A stretch of DNA of 64,000 nucleotides from Bacteroides luhongzhouii (GCF_009193295.2 NZ_CP059973.1:1550001-1614000), one strand, 5' to 3'; positions 8,006 to 18,211 are shown, numbered from the stretch's first letter. Translations and numbers: made by a program. The notes: generated from the sequence alone by a model not told the origin.

Positions 8006-11000
8006 ATGAAAGTGTATTATAAAATTTTATTTATTTGTTTTTTATATCTAGGAATGGTGCCAACAGATGTAAAGTCTGAGATTAGGCTTCCTGGCGAAGG
8101 AACTAATTCCATGATAGGAGTTGATAAAAATTCTTCATTGGTTATTCAGCAAAATAAACGAAAAATTTCGGGAAAAGTAGTTGATGCCGCTACAGGTGAA
8201 GGGTTGATAGGGGTTACTATTGTTGCGAAAGGTACTCAAGATGGTACAATAACAGATGTAGATGGGAATTTTACGTTGTCGGTTTCAAATGGGACTATAC
8301 TGGAAATATCTTATGTGGGATATAAGAAACAGACTATTACCATTAGAGACCAGCAGAAGCTGGACTTACGCATGCATTCGGATAATGAGATGCTTGATGA
8401 GGTTGTTGTTATTGGTTACGGTTCCATGAGAAAGTCGGATTTGACAGGAGCAGTAGTAAGTGCAAATATTAAGGATTTTGAGAAATCTCCAAATACAAAT
8501 ATATTGCAGTCACTGCAAGGTACTGTACCCGGATTGAACGTAGGACAAGTGACTTCGGCAGGTTCTTCTCCTAGTATACAAGTGCGTGGTAAAAATACGT
8601 TGTCTGGAAGTGAAAGTGTATTAATTGTTTTGGATGGTATCATATATACCAACTCTTTGTCTTCTATTAATCCGAATGATATTGAATCGATTGACGTCTT
8701 GAAGGATGCAAGTGCTACTGCTGTTTATGGTGCTCAGGCTGCTAACGGAGTATTGCTGATTACTACTAAAAGAGGAAAGACAGGAGGTACAAAGGTTGAT
8801 TTTTCTTCATCTTACACAATTTCTAGCCCGACAAAGAACCTTCGCCCAATGAATCGTCAGGAATTCTTGGACTTTACAAAAGAGTTTTATTATGATAAAG
8901 CTTATATGGGTCCCGATTATACAACGCCTAATCCTGATTTCAATCTTGCTGATTATCTTCCGGCTCCGACAATGCTTGATAGCTCTCAGCCTGACGGAAT
9001 CTCTGCTAAAGATTATAGCTGGTGGGATGAAGGTACACAGACAGCTTCGGTTTTTGAGAATCGTTTAAGTGTGTCCGGTGGTTCTGACGCAATGTCTTAT
9101 TTGATTTCATTCTCTAATACAGAACAGCAGGGATATCTTATCAATGATGATTTTTCAAGAAATAGTATTCGTGTAAATCTGGATGTAAAACCGTATAAAT
9201 GGTTGAAAATGGGAGTTCAGTCATTTGCTTCTTTTGTGAAGCAAGATGGTGCTTCTCCAACTTCACAGAGTTTGATACAACAGAGTCCGATGATTGAACC
9301 GTATGATGAAGAGGGAAAGATTGTCCCATACCCATTTAATACAGTGGCTACTAATCCTTTTATGCAATCGGATGTTAATGACAAGGAAAGACATAATTAC
9401 TTCTTTGCTAATGTTTATGCAGAGGTTCAATTGCCGATAAAAGGGTTGACATACCGTTTCAATTATGGTAATAATTATCGCATTGACGAGCATCATCAGT
9501 CAAATGAATATGGCGCAAGTATGAAAGGAGAAGCTTATAAGCATCATACTACTTATTATGATTGGACTTTTGATAATATATTGAATTATAGTGCTGAGTT
9601 TGGCGATCATAGTATTGCAGCAACTTTACTTTATGGTGCTAGTGAACGTAAGGAAAGCTATACTTCTGCTTTAGCAAGAAAATTCTTGCGCTTATCATTG
9701 GGCTTTGATGCGTTGGAATCAGGAACGGATCAGTTTGTTGAGTCGAATGCATGGAGTGAAGCTTTGTTGTATCAGATGGCTCGTGTGAATTATAAATTGA
9801 AAGACCGCTATTTGTTGACTGCCACAGTGCGTCGAGATGGCTTTTCTGGCTTTGGAGAAAATAACAAGACTGCTATATTTCCATCTGTTGCGCTAGGTTG
9901 GGTAATGTCAGAAGAAGAGTGGTTTAAGATTGATTGGATTAATAATCTGAAATTACGTGGGGGTTGGGGTATCAGTGGTAACCAGACGTCTCGTTATAAA
10001 TCATTATCCAAGACAAATGTTGATCCTGGCTATGTATTTGGTGATGGAGGTGAAACTGAGAATTCTCAAAGAGTAACAACCATGGGGAATAGTGATTTGA
10101 AATGGGAAAAGACAGCTGGCATAAACTTGGGACTTGATTTCTCTATATTAAATAATAGAATTAATGGTTCGTTGGAGTTCTATCAGACTACTACTCGTGA
10201 TTTGCTTTATGATATGACGATTCCTACTATTACAGGTTTTGGTTCTGTTAGTTCAAATATTGGTAAAATTAGAAATAAAGGTGTTGAATTTATTATAACT
10301 TCGCACAATTTTACTACTCGTGATTTTGAATGGAGTACAACATTTAATATATCAGCTAACAGAAATAAAATTGTTACTCTGTTTGGTAAGGATGCTGATG
10401 GAGACGGGAAAGAAGATGATTTGACGTCAAGTAACCTTTTTATAGGAGAACCTATCTCTGCTATCTATAACTATCAAATAGATGGTATATGGCAGCTCGA
10501 TGATGAGATTCCTACAGGTTATCATCCTGGTAACTATAGAATTGTAGATACTGATGGTAAGGATGGAATTACAGTTGATGACCGTATAATTCTTGGAAAG
10601 AAGGATCCTGCTTACCGTTTTGGTATAATGAATAAATTCCGTTATAAAGATCTTACTTTCAGCTTCTTTATCAATTCTGTACAAGGAGGTAAAAATGGAT
10701 ATCTGCAGGCTAATTCGGGTTCTCTGAATAGAGGAGATGTCAACCATCGTTTATACAACCGTATAAGTGAAATGGGAGCGGATTATTGGTCACCAAACAA
10801 TCCTAATGCAACTTATGCACGATTTAGTCAGGCGCCTACTATAAATCCCACCCGTTATCAACAGCGTAATTTTGTTCGTTTGCAAGATGTAACTTTAGGA
10901 TATAATCTTCCTAAGAGCTGGACAAAAACAGTTGGTATTGAAAATGTGAATCTTTATGTAACGGGAAAGAATCTTTTGACTTTTACAAAGTGGAAGGGAT

Positions 11001-11080
11001 GGGATCCGGAAGCAGGCCAAGACTACAACGGTCGTCCGGTACTTAAGAGTTTTACATTCGGTTTAAATGTTACACTATAA
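8006..11080 (+). CDS. SusC-like TonB-dependent outer-membrane glycan transporter
   Basis: A 1024-residue outer-membrane importer. A signal peptide is followed by a carboxypeptidase-D-like regulatory domain (about 50-125, ISGKVVDAATGEGLIGVTI), the TonB box DEVVVIGYGS near residue 130, a plug domain (about 140-255, including VLKDASATAVYGAQAANG) and a beta-barrel ending in the typical aromatic/hydrophobic strand TFGLNVTL. SusC proteins form the channel of a SusCD pair and import oligosaccharides using TonB energy. The susD gene follows after 15 bp. The cargo is inferred from the hydrolases downstream as D-arabinose- and mannose-containing oligosaccharides. Confidence 0.97.
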   Translation: MKVYYKILFICFLYLGMVPTDVKSEIRLPGEGTNSMIGVDKNSSLVIQQNKRKISGKVVDAATGEGLIGVTIVAKGTQDGTITDVDGNFTLSVSNGTILEISYVGYKKQTITIRDQQKLDLRMHSDNEMLDEVVVIGYGSMRKSDLTGAVVSANIKDFEKSPNTNILQSLQGTVPGLNVGQVTSAGSSPSIQVRGKNTLSGSESVLIVLDGIIYTNSLSSINPNDIESIDVLKDASATAVYGAQAANGVLLITTKRGKTGGTKVDFSSSYTISSPTKNLRPMNRQEFLDFTKEFYYDKAYMGPDYTTPNPDFNLADYLPAPTMLDSSQPDGISAKDYSWWDEGTQTASVFENRLSVSGGSDAMSYLISFSNTEQQGYLINDDFSRNSIRVNLDVKPYKWLKMGVQSFASFVKQDGASPTSQSLIQQSPMIEPYDEEGKIVPYPFNTVATNPFMQSDVNDKERHNYFFANVYAEVQLPIKGLTYRFNYGNNYRIDEHHQSNEYGASMKGEAYKHHTTYYDWTFDNILNYSAEFGDHSIAATLLYGASERKESYTSALARKFLRLSLGFDALESGTDQFVESNAWSEALLYQMARVNYKLKDRYLLTATVRRDGFSGFGENNKTAIFPSVALGWVMSEEEWFKIDWINNLKLRGGWGISGNQTSRYKSLSKTNVDPGYVFGDGGETENSQRVTTMGNSDLKWEKTAGINLGLDFSILNNRINGSLEFYQTTTRDLLYDMTIPTITGFGSVSSNIGKIRNKGVEFIITSHNFTTRDFEWSTTFNISANRNKIVTLFGKDADGDGKEDDLTSSNLFIGEPISAIYNYQIDGIWQLDDEIPTGYHPGNYRIVDTDGKDGITVDDRIILGKKDPAYRFGIMNKFRYKDLTFSFFINSVQGGKNGYLQANSGSLNRGDVNHRLYNRISEMGADYWSPNNPNATYARFSQAPTINPTRYQQRNFVRLQDVTLGYNLPKSWTKTVGIENVNLYVTGKNLLTFTKWKGWDPEAGQDYNGRPVLKSFTFGLNVTL

Positions 11081-11095
11081 ATTAGAAGTACGATT

Positions 11096-12838
11096 ATGAA
11101 AAAGTATATAGTTTTATGTTGTGTGTTGAGTGGAATGTTGTTCGGTTGTAATGAGAGTAGTTTCTTAAGGGAAGTTCCGGCAGACTTTATGAGTGCTGAA
11201 AACTCTTATGAGACTGAAGATGATTTCAACATGTCTGTAAATGATTTATATGGTTTGGTGCGGGAAGATATGTATGGTTATGATGAATGGCGCCCGTTTG
11301 ATTATTTATATGGAACAGATTTGATCTTTGATGGTGAACCTGGTACGCAAATTCGACATAGTAATATGCTAGGAGCTTATCATCCCACAGCAGTAAGTCC
11401 AAGTGTTCATTGGAATCTAATTTATAAAATGATTGCTGGAGCAAATACTATTATTGATAGACTCGAGATATCTTCATTATCTGAGGACAAGAAGACTTTG
11501 TTTGAAGCTAAGGCTCGTTTTTTCCGGGGTTTTGGTTATAGAACTTTAGGGTATTTATATGGTGGAGTACCTCTGGAACTTCATGAAGTGAAACAGGCTA
11601 AGACTGATTATGTACGTTCTACTCGTGAACAGACCTTAATACAAGCTATGGAGGATGTGAAATTTGCCGCTGAAAAGTTACCGGATATTACTCAGGTAAG
11701 AGATGGTGAGGTTTCTTCTCCGGCAGCTTATCATCTTCTTGCAGAGCTTTATCTTGCGCTTGGTAGAGATCAGGATGCTGTTGATGCTGCTACTTTAGTG
11801 ATTGATAATCCTGCGTTGGGATTAATGAAAGACCGTTTCGGTTCTAGAAAATCAGAAGCAGATAAAGATGTGTATTGGGATTTGTTTCGTAGAAATAATC
11901 AAAATAGAGGCGCTGGAAATACTGAAGGAATTTGGGTTATTCAGTTTGAGATAGATACTCCGGGGGGAGGTAGTAGTTCTACTAAATTGCAAGAGAAATT
12001 TAATTATAGATTAGAGCGAAATATTGCTCCTATGGTTCGTGATGTACGAATTAAGAAGAATGGAAAAACATATACACCGTTCAATTGGCCTGTTTCTGAT
12101 TACACGGGAGGTCGTGGTATCGGTTGGGGTATATCCACTAAATATTTCTCTAATACTGTTTGGGAAGATGATTTTGACGGCGATATGAGAAATGCAAATC
12201 ATAATTTTGTACGTAAGTTTCGGGTTCACAGAAGCGAGGTTATTAATTTAGGGATAACAGAACTTGATGTTGATCATTTGCCGGAGGGAGTGGAGGTCAT
12301 CGTTGGGCAAGGAAATAGTACAACTATTCCTGGACGTTATTTATATGCATATCAGTCTAAATGTACTACCCCTGGTAATCATCCGGATGCATTATATTCC
12401 AATAAAGCTAATCTTTCTTTGAAAGGGGATGCGGGAGTTACTTATACAGATCAATATATGTTCCGTCTTGCTGAAACTTACTTATTGAGGGCCGAAGGAT
12501 ATATGAATCTGAATAAAAAAGATCTGGCAGCAAAAGATATAAATGAAGTCAGGGATAGGGCACATGCAAAACCGGCAGATGAATCAGAAATTGATATGGA
12601 TTATATTCTTGATGAGCGTATGCGTGAGCTTGGTATTGAAGAAAAACGTCGTCTTACATTAATGCGAACACAGACTCTTTATGATAGAGTTATGAAGTGT
12701 AATCCATATTATGCGAATCCTGAGACTAATGGTGATGGCGTAGGGATGCAGAAGCATTATAATATTTGGCCTATTCCGCAATCTGCTATAGAGGCGAATA
12801 GTGACGCTGTTCTTGAGCAGAATCCAGGATATAATTAA
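11096..12838 (+). CDS. SusD-like surface glycan-binding lipoprotein
   Basis: A 580-residue SusD/RagB-family lipoprotein with the lipobox MLFGC (Cys18). It has the TPR-like alpha-helical body of the family: SVNDLYGLVRED near residue 45, ARFFRGFGYRTLGYLYGGVPL near 140, an RLAETYLLRAEGYMNL helix near 460 and RMRELGIEEKRRL near 510. It caps the SusC barrel and binds the polysaccharide at the cell surface. It is the only clearly lipidated surface glycan-binding protein of the locus. No separate SusE/F-like surface glycan-binding protein follows it, which is unusual but not rare. Confidence 0.96.
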   Translation: MKKYIVLCCVLSGMLFGCNESSFLREVPADFMSAENSYETEDDFNMSVNDLYGLVREDMYGYDEWRPFDYLYGTDLIFDGEPGTQIRHSNMLGAYHPTAVSPSVHWNLIYKMIAGANTIIDRLEISSLSEDKKTLFEAKARFFRGFGYRTLGYLYGGVPLELHEVKQAKTDYVRSTREQTLIQAMEDVKFAAEKLPDITQVRDGEVSSPAAYHLLAELYLALGRDQDAVDAATLVIDNPALGLMKDRFGSRKSEADKDVYWDLFRRNNQNRGAGNTEGIWVIQFEIDTPGGGSSSTKLQEKFNYRLERNIAPMVRDVRIKKNGKTYTPFNWPVSDYTGGRGIGWGISTKYFSNTVWEDDFDGDMRNANHNFVRKFRVHRSEVINLGITELDVDHLPEGVEVIVGQGNSTTIPGRYLYAYQSKCTTPGNHPDALYSNKANLSLKGDAGVTYTDQYMFRLAETYLLRAEGYMNLNKKDLAAKDINEVRDRAHAKPADESEIDMDYILDERMRELGIEEKRRLTLMRTQTLYDRVMKCNPYYANPETNGDGVGMQKHYNIWPIPQSAIEANSDAVLEQNPGYN

Positions 12839-12844
12839 TTAAAT

Positions 12845-12937
12845 AGTCCACTTGAAAAGGTATAGTCCGATCTTTGTATTTGTTGGAAAATAACTATAAA
12901 GGTTGGTTGTAACTAAAAAAGCTTTTTCAAGTGGACT
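12845..12937. repeat. 93-bp element with perfect 14-bp terminal inverted repeats between susD and GH115
   Basis: AGTCCACTTGAAAA (12845-12858) pairs exactly with TTTTCAAGTGGACT (12924-12937), with a 65-nt loop. There is no U-tract after the stem, so it is not a standard terminator. It may be a transcript-processing or attenuation structure separating susCD from the enzyme genes, or a small non-autonomous element. No target duplication is obvious. Confidence 0.6.
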
Positions 12938-12962
12938 CACTTAATGACTGTTTAATAATTAA

Positions 12963-15878
12963 ATGAACTGTATGAGAAGAATACTTCTAGTTTTATTTGT
13001 GTTTTGTGCTGTAATCGTAAATGCACAAATTAAAGTTTGCGACAAGGCTGTGGGAGGAATAGATTTTCCCCTGTGCACTGACGGAAAAGTCAGCAACATT
13101 TTTGTTTCGGATGCTGATTATGAAGTTGTGAAAAGGGTGGCGAATATATTTGCTGATGATATTTGCCTTGTTACAGGGAAGAAGGGTAAGGTTACTACTT
13201 CTAAGTCTGTTAAAGGTAAAAATATAGTCATTATCGGTACTTTAGGTAGAAATGCTGTTATTGATGATTTTGTCCAAAAGGGACTCATAAATGTAGAAAG
13301 TATTAAAAATGGTTGGGAACAATATGTTGTTAAAGTACTAGATAAACCACAGGCGAATATAGATCGCGCATTGGTGATAGCAGGTTGCGATCGTAGAGGT
13401 ACTGCTTATGGTGTGTTTGCAATTTCTGAAGCGATGGGAGTCTCTCCATTATATTGGTGGTCTGATATACCTGTAAAAAGATCTAGATCTTTATTCGTCC
13501 AAACTTCAGAATACATCTCAAAAGCTCCAAGTGTGAAGTATAGAGGGCTGTTTATCAATGATGAAGGATGGGGGATTACTCCATGGGCAAAGAAAACTTA
13601 TGATCCGGAACTTGGTGATATAGGTCCGAAAACGTATGCTAAGGTCTGCGAGTTGATTCTTCGAATGAAAGGCAATATGTTATCTCCTGCAATGCATCCA
13701 GGTTCGGGAGCATTCAATAAGTATCCTGAAAACAAAATCGTAGCTGATAATTATGCTATCGTAATGACTTCTGCTCATTGTGAGCCATTGTTGTTTAATA
13801 ATGTGACAGAATGGGATAAAAAGACAATGGGCGATTGGAACTATATGACTAATAAAGGTATGATTAATAAGGTCTTGGATAAACGTATTTCGGAGAATGG
13901 TCCTTATGAGAACTTTTATACTCTAGCTATGCGTGGAATTCACGATTCAGGTCTTATTGGCGTACCGAAAGATAAGGAAGTATCACTTATTGAGGAAGTT
14001 CTTGGTGATCAACGCGATATCTTGGCAAAGCATATCAATAAACCTATCGATTCTATTCCTCAATTATTTATGCCTTATAAAGAGGTGCTAGATATATATG
14101 AAAAAGGATTGAAAGTACCGGAAGATGTAACTTTGGTATGGCCGGATGATAATTTCGGTTATATAAAGAGACTAAGTAATAGTGAAGAACGTAAACGAAA
14201 GGGTGGAGCAGGGGTATATTATCATATTTCTTATTGCGGTGCTCCTCATGATTATCTATGGATTAATACAACTCCCAATACGTTGATTTTTGAGGAGATG
14301 CGTAAGGCTTATGATACTGGAGCTGATCGCTATTGGTTATTGAATGTAGGGGATATAAAGCCGGGAGAACTTGCGCTGAAGTTTTTCTTTGATATGGCGT
14401 GGAATGTTGATTATTTTAACTTCGAGAATTCTTATGATTTCAATACAAACTATTTAACTTCAATTTTTGGTGAGAAGTATAGAGACGATTTGAAAGATAT
14501 TCTTGATACTTATTTCCTCCTGGGCTTTCAGCATAAACCGGAATCTATGGGCTGGGGTTATCTTTGGAACAACTATCAACATATGGAAAGAGTCATAGAT
14601 ACGGATTTCTCTTTGATAAATTATAGTGAAGCCGAAGACCGTATGAACGAATATGATCGTATCTCTGATAAAAGTGAAAAAATATGGAAGTCTCTTCCTG
14701 TAGAACTAAAAGCACCTTTTTATGAGCTTGTGCATTATCAAGTCAAGGGAGCTGCATTGATGAATAAGAAGATGCTGACTGCTCAAAAGAATCGTTGGTA
14801 TGCTCGTCAAAATCGTGCAGCAACGAATCTTTATGCTGATAAAACCAAGCTCTTCCATGATAGTCTTGATTATTATACTAAAGAGTATAATACAATGCTT
14901 AATGGGAAATGGAATCATATGATAACTGTTTCTCCAGGGTGGAAAGGTAAATATCAGAATATGCCTCCAATAGAAAAGTATCACCCGAAGCATGGTGAGG
15001 ATATGCAGATATTTATACCAGGTAAAGATTGTACTTTGGGTCTTGGCGCTGCAAATGTATTGCCAACCGTCAATCCGTTCGTTGAGAAAAAACTATTTGT
15101 TGAACTTTATAATAGGGGCGATAAAGCGTTTAGCTGGGAAGCAACCACAGATATGCCATGGGTAAAACTTAGTAAGAAAACTGGGACTACATTACTGCAG
15201 GAACGTATTGATATATCTGTTGATTGGGCTAAGGTTCCTACAGGAGATAATCTTGTAGCTGAGATTGAATTTAAAACGAAAAATAAAGTGGAAAAGGTGA
15301 TTTTACCGGTGTTTAATCCTCAAACTCCAACAGTAGCAGAGATTAAAGGACTTTATGTGGAAGATAATGGGTGCGTATCGATTAATGCAGGTAAGTTTCA
15401 TCGTAAGCAAGAGGCCAATGGAGTAAAAGTACGTACTGTTATGGGTCTTGGATATGAGAATGAATGTGTGCAGTTGGGTGAGGCAACTCAGGAAACCCAA
15501 AGTATGTGGAATACTCATAAAGTTTCTCAGGCTCAATATGATTTTTATTCATTCAACGGTGGCAATGTAGTAGCATATATATATGCACTTCCTTTATTTC
15601 CGATAGATCCGAAGCATGACACTCGCTATGGCGTTATGGTTGATGACGGTTTAGTGCATTGGGTAACAGTTTCATCTAAAGAATACTCTGGTGAATGGCA
15701 TCGGAATGTTTTCCGTAACAGTGCGATTGCTACGGTAAAAATGCATGTAGGGAAACCTGGTAAACACACATTTAAATTGATTTGTGCTGATCCGGGAATG
15801 ATTATTCAAAAAGTGGTATTAGATTTTGGTGGTATGAAGCAATCATATTTGGGGCCAAAGGTAACTATGGTAGAATAA
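12963..15878 (+). CDS. GH115-family alpha-glucuronidase-like glycoside hydrolase
   Basis: A 971-residue secreted protein with a type I signal peptide ending VNAQ. It matches GH115 in the catalytic region: APSVKYRGLFINDEGWG (about 183-200), GDIGPKTYAK, a conserved MHPGSGAF near 245, a SAHCEPLLFNN stretch and MRGIHDSGLIG near 323, plus the C-terminal beta domains expected of the family. Known GH115 enzymes remove alpha-1,2-linked (methyl)glucuronic acid from xylan. Nothing else in this locus suggests xylan, so its target is probably a uronic acid branch on the locus substrate (inference). Met4 (12972) is an alternative start. The gene follows the 93-bp inverted-repeat element and precedes the DUF4185 gene by 1 bp. 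Confidence 0.88.
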   Translation: MNCMRRILLVLFVFCAVIVNAQIKVCDKAVGGIDFPLCTDGKVSNIFVSDADYEVVKRVANIFADDICLVTGKKGKVTTSKSVKGKNIVIIGTLGRNAVIDDFVQKGLINVESIKNGWEQYVVKVLDKPQANIDRALVIAGCDRRGTAYGVFAISEAMGVSPLYWWSDIPVKRSRSLFVQTSEYISKAPSVKYRGLFINDEGWGITPWAKKTYDPELGDIGPKTYAKVCELILRMKGNMLSPAMHPGSGAFNKYPENKIVADNYAIVMTSAHCEPLLFNNVTEWDKKTMGDWNYMTNKGMINKVLDKRISENGPYENFYTLAMRGIHDSGLIGVPKDKEVSLIEEVLGDQRDILAKHINKPIDSIPQLFMPYKEVLDIYEKGLKVPEDVTLVWPDDNFGYIKRLSNSEERKRKGGAGVYYHISYCGAPHDYLWINTTPNTLIFEEMRKAYDTGADRYWLLNVGDIKPGELALKFFFDMAWNVDYFNFENSYDFNTNYLTSIFGEKYRDDLKDILDTYFLLGFQHKPESMGWGYLWNNYQHMERVIDTDFSLINYSEAEDRMNEYDRISDKSEKIWKSLPVELKAPFYELVHYQVKGAALMNKKMLTAQKNRWYARQNRAATNLYADKTKLFHDSLDYYTKEYNTMLNGKWNHMITVSPGWKGKYQNMPPIEKYHPKHGEDMQIFIPGKDCTLGLGAANVLPTVNPFVEKKLFVELYNRGDKAFSWEATTDMPWVKLSKKTGTTLLQERIDISVDWAKVPTGDNLVAEIEFKTKNKVEKVILPVFNPQTPTVAEIKGLYVEDNGCVSINAGKFHRKQEANGVKVRTVMGLGYENECVQLGEATQETQSMWNTHKVSQAQYDFYSFNGGNVVAYIYALPLFPIDPKHDTRYGVMVDDGLVHWVTVSSKEYSGEWHRNVFRNSAIATVKMHVGKPGKHTFKLICADPGMIIQKVVLDFGGMKQSYLGPKVTMVE

Positions 15879-15879
15879 G

Positions 15880-16977
15880 ATGAATAGAGTAAGTATTCTG
15901 TTGTCTTTGTATTTGTCCTTTTGTTCATGCATATTGCATGGGCAAGGGACATATATATATAACCCAAGTATAGGTAAAACAACTTGTGTTGCTCGGGTAA
16001 CAGGGATGCCTTTGCCTGATGAGGAATTCTCGTCGCCAAATTTGACTGTTCAGCAATGGAATATCGGAGGGACTGATCTTGGCATAGTTTGGGAACAGAA
16101 TCCGGGTCAATATGGAATTTTTTTTGGTGATAGCTATGGTAGGAATTTCAAACCTTTCGAGCCAAAGCCGAATGATGCAAGCGGTGAATGGAGATGTAAC
16201 TTTCTGGCTTTTTCAACAGATACTGATCTTGAGGATGGACTGTCGTTTTCGGGTGTGGCAACTGATAATAAAGGGGAAGCTCGTGAGATTATTCCTGGTG
16301 GAAAGGATAAGTCGGGAAAGGGGGATTGGACATCTATTCCGACAGCGGCTATTCGAGCTAATGGAAAAGATTATGTTCATTATTTCAATATGCGAAACTG
16401 GCGTCATTGGGATACTAACTATTCTGGTCTCTATCGTTCTGCTGATTCAGGAATAACTTGGGGACCATGTATTGATGTTAAATTCTCGTCAAATAGTTAT
16501 TTCGGTCAGATTGGCTATTTTAAGAAAGATGGGTATATTTATATGATTGGGACAGAGACAGGACGTAATACTCCTGCCCGTCTGGCCCGTTTCCGGGAGA
16601 AAGACATAGAGCGACAGAAACGTTATGAGTACTGGGACGGAATAGCGAAAAGATGGATACGTGGTGATGAAAAGCGTGCTACTGTGATAATTGATGATAA
16701 AGTCGGTGAGCTATCATTCATTTATAATTATAAGTATAAGAAATGGATAATAGCTTATTTTGCTTCAGCCCGATATGACATCACTCTTCGCATGGCCGAT
16801 GATATTACGGGGCCTTGGAGTGAACCGTACAAATTGGTTGACTCTAAAGAGTATCCTCAATTATATGGTTCTTTCTTTCATCCATTGTCTTCCTATGGCG
16901 ATGAGCTTTATTTCTTGATGTCAATGTGGAAACCATATAATGTTTTTCTCATGAAAGCTAAGCTTCTTAAAAATTAA
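15880..16977 (+). CDS. DUF4185 protein, predicted endo-D-arabinanase (GH183)
   Basis: A 365-residue secreted protein with a hydrophobic N-terminal signal. The lipobox is not canonical (SFCSC), so lipidation is uncertain. It has the DUF4185 five-bladed propeller signatures: GGTDLGIVWEQNPGQYGIFF (about 60-80), GDSYG, then WRCNFLAFSTDTDLEDGLSF near 105-125 and SADSGITWGP near 190. DUF4185 was assigned to family GH183, endo-acting D-arabinofuranan hydrolases that cut mycobacterial-type arabinan (established knowledge). The acidic residues in the TDLG and GDSYG motifs are likely catalytic candidates. Translation is probably coupled to the GH115 gene because only 1 bp separates them. Activity on D-arabinan is the key prediction for this locus. 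Confidence 0.85.
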   Translation: MNRVSILLSLYLSFCSCILHGQGTYIYNPSIGKTTCVARVTGMPLPDEEFSSPNLTVQQWNIGGTDLGIVWEQNPGQYGIFFGDSYGRNFKPFEPKPNDASGEWRCNFLAFSTDTDLEDGLSFSGVATDNKGEAREIIPGGKDKSGKGDWTSIPTAAIRANGKDYVHYFNMRNWRHWDTNYSGLYRSADSGITWGPCIDVKFSSNSYFGQIGYFKKDGYIYMIGTETGRNTPARLARFREKDIERQKRYEYWDGIAKRWIRGDEKRATVIIDDKVGELSFIYNYKYKKWIIAYFASARYDITLRMADDITGPWSEPYKLVDSKEYPQLYGSFFHPLSSYGDELYFLMSMWKPYNVFLMKAKLLKN

Positions 16978-17017
16978 TTGTGTATGTGTAAATTATAAAT
17001 TTAAAACTAATTATTGT

Positions 17018-18211
17018 ATGAAGAAAATTTCATTCTTATTTTTGTTTTTTCTTTTAGGAAATGTTTGTTCATCTGTTTTCGCACAGATTGGCTTGGATAA
17101 TGATTTATTCAATCTGGCTCAGATTAAATCAGGGATGAGAAACAGAAGAATTTCAAGTACTGATCCGACTAATGGTAATCGTGACCATTTGGAACCATTT
17201 AAACCTGGTGAAAAGAGAACTATTGCTGAGATCAAAGGTACTGGAGTGATTAATCATATATGGATAACTTTATCTCCGACTCCAGATCAATTGAGCCGTA
17301 ATGATATTATTATTCGTATGTATTGGGATGGCAATGATTTTCCTTCTGTTGAATCCCCAATCGGTCCATTTTTCGGACAAGGCTGGAATGAGTCGTACAA
17401 TTATGGGGCTATGCCTCTGTCGGCCGGACCGAAGAATGGTACTGGGCTTACTTCTTATTTTACGATGCCTTTTGAAAAAGGTGCACGTATTGAGATTGAG
17501 AATCAAAGCGGAAAGACAATTAAAGCTTTCTATTTTTATGTAGACTATCTTGAGATGAAGAAGCTTCCTAAGGATATGGGACGATTTCATGCGTGGTATA
17601 ACCATAATCTTACAGAAGCTTTGCCGGAAGGAGAAACAGAATGGGGGCTTACAGGAGAGCAACATCCTAATACAAAGGAAGAACGTAACTATGTGTTTAT
17701 TGAAACGAAGGGCAAGGGACATTTTGTAGGTATAAATTATTATATTCATTGTCCGACGCCTATGTGGTACGGTGAAGGGGATGATATGTGGTTTATTGAC
17801 GGTGAAGAGCATCCTTCACTTATCGGTACTGGTACTGAAGATTTCTTTAATACATCGTGGTGTCCTAAAGAGCAGTTCTCATTTCCATATTTTGGAGCTC
17901 CTCGGGTGAATGACGATCATGGTTGGTTAGGACGTACTCATGTATACCGCTTCTTTATTTCTGATCCCATATTCTTTGAAAATAGTGTGAAGGGTACTAT
18001 AGAGCATGGATCCAATAACAATCTTACTTTGGACTTGGCTTCTGTTGCATATTGGTATCAGGATACAGCAGTTGCTCTGCCCCCGGCTCCAACAAAAGAA
18101 CAGAGAGCGTTGAAACCATTTATCAATTATAAAGATATGCATCGTTGGCGTGATGCTTGGCGTAAATCAAAAGGTAATAAGCCGACTCTTTGGGGGAATG
18201 AAATTAAATAA
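17018..18211 (+). CDS. GH172 (DUF2961) alpha-D-arabinofuranosidase/fructofuranosidase
   Basis: A 397-residue secreted protein with signal peptide cleavage predicted after SVFA. It is a clear DUF2961/GH172 member: GVINHIWITLSP near residue 75, DGNDFPSVESPIGPFFGQG near 110 and the hallmark GTGTEDFFNTSWCP at about 269-282, which carries a conserved Glu in the active site. Characterised GH172 enzymes act on alpha-D-arabinofuranosides and alpha-D-fructofuranosides, including exo-trimming of D-arabinan. It lies 40 bp downstream of the DUF4185 gene, which is the expected endo plus exo pairing for D-arabinan. Fructan-type substrates remain possible but fit the FucI/kinase block less well. Confidence 0.92.
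   Translation: MKKISFLFLFFLLGNVCSSVFAQIGLDNDLFNLAQIKSGMRNRRISSTDPTNGNRDHLEPFKPGEKRTIAEIKGTGVINHIWITLSPTPDQLSRNDIIIRMYWDGNDFPSVESPIGPFFGQGWNESYNYGAMPLSAGPKNGTGLTSYFTMPFEKGARIEIENQSGKTIKAFYFYVDYLEMKKLPKDMGRFHAWYNHNLTEALPEGETEWGLTGEQHPNTKEERNYVFIETKGKGHFVGINYYIHCPTPMWYGEGDDMWFIDGEEHPSLIGTGTEDFFNTSWCPKEQFSFPYFGAPRVNDDHGWLGRTHVYRFFISDPIFFENSVKGTIEHGSNNNLTLDLASVAYWYQDTAVALPPAPTKEQRALKPFINYKDMHRWRDAWRKSKGNKPTLWGNEIK

Noticed and set aside
17270..17812. 180-codon minus-strand open frame inside the GH172 gene
   Set aside because: Composition and sequence are those of an antisense shadow, and no start context or homology is visible.
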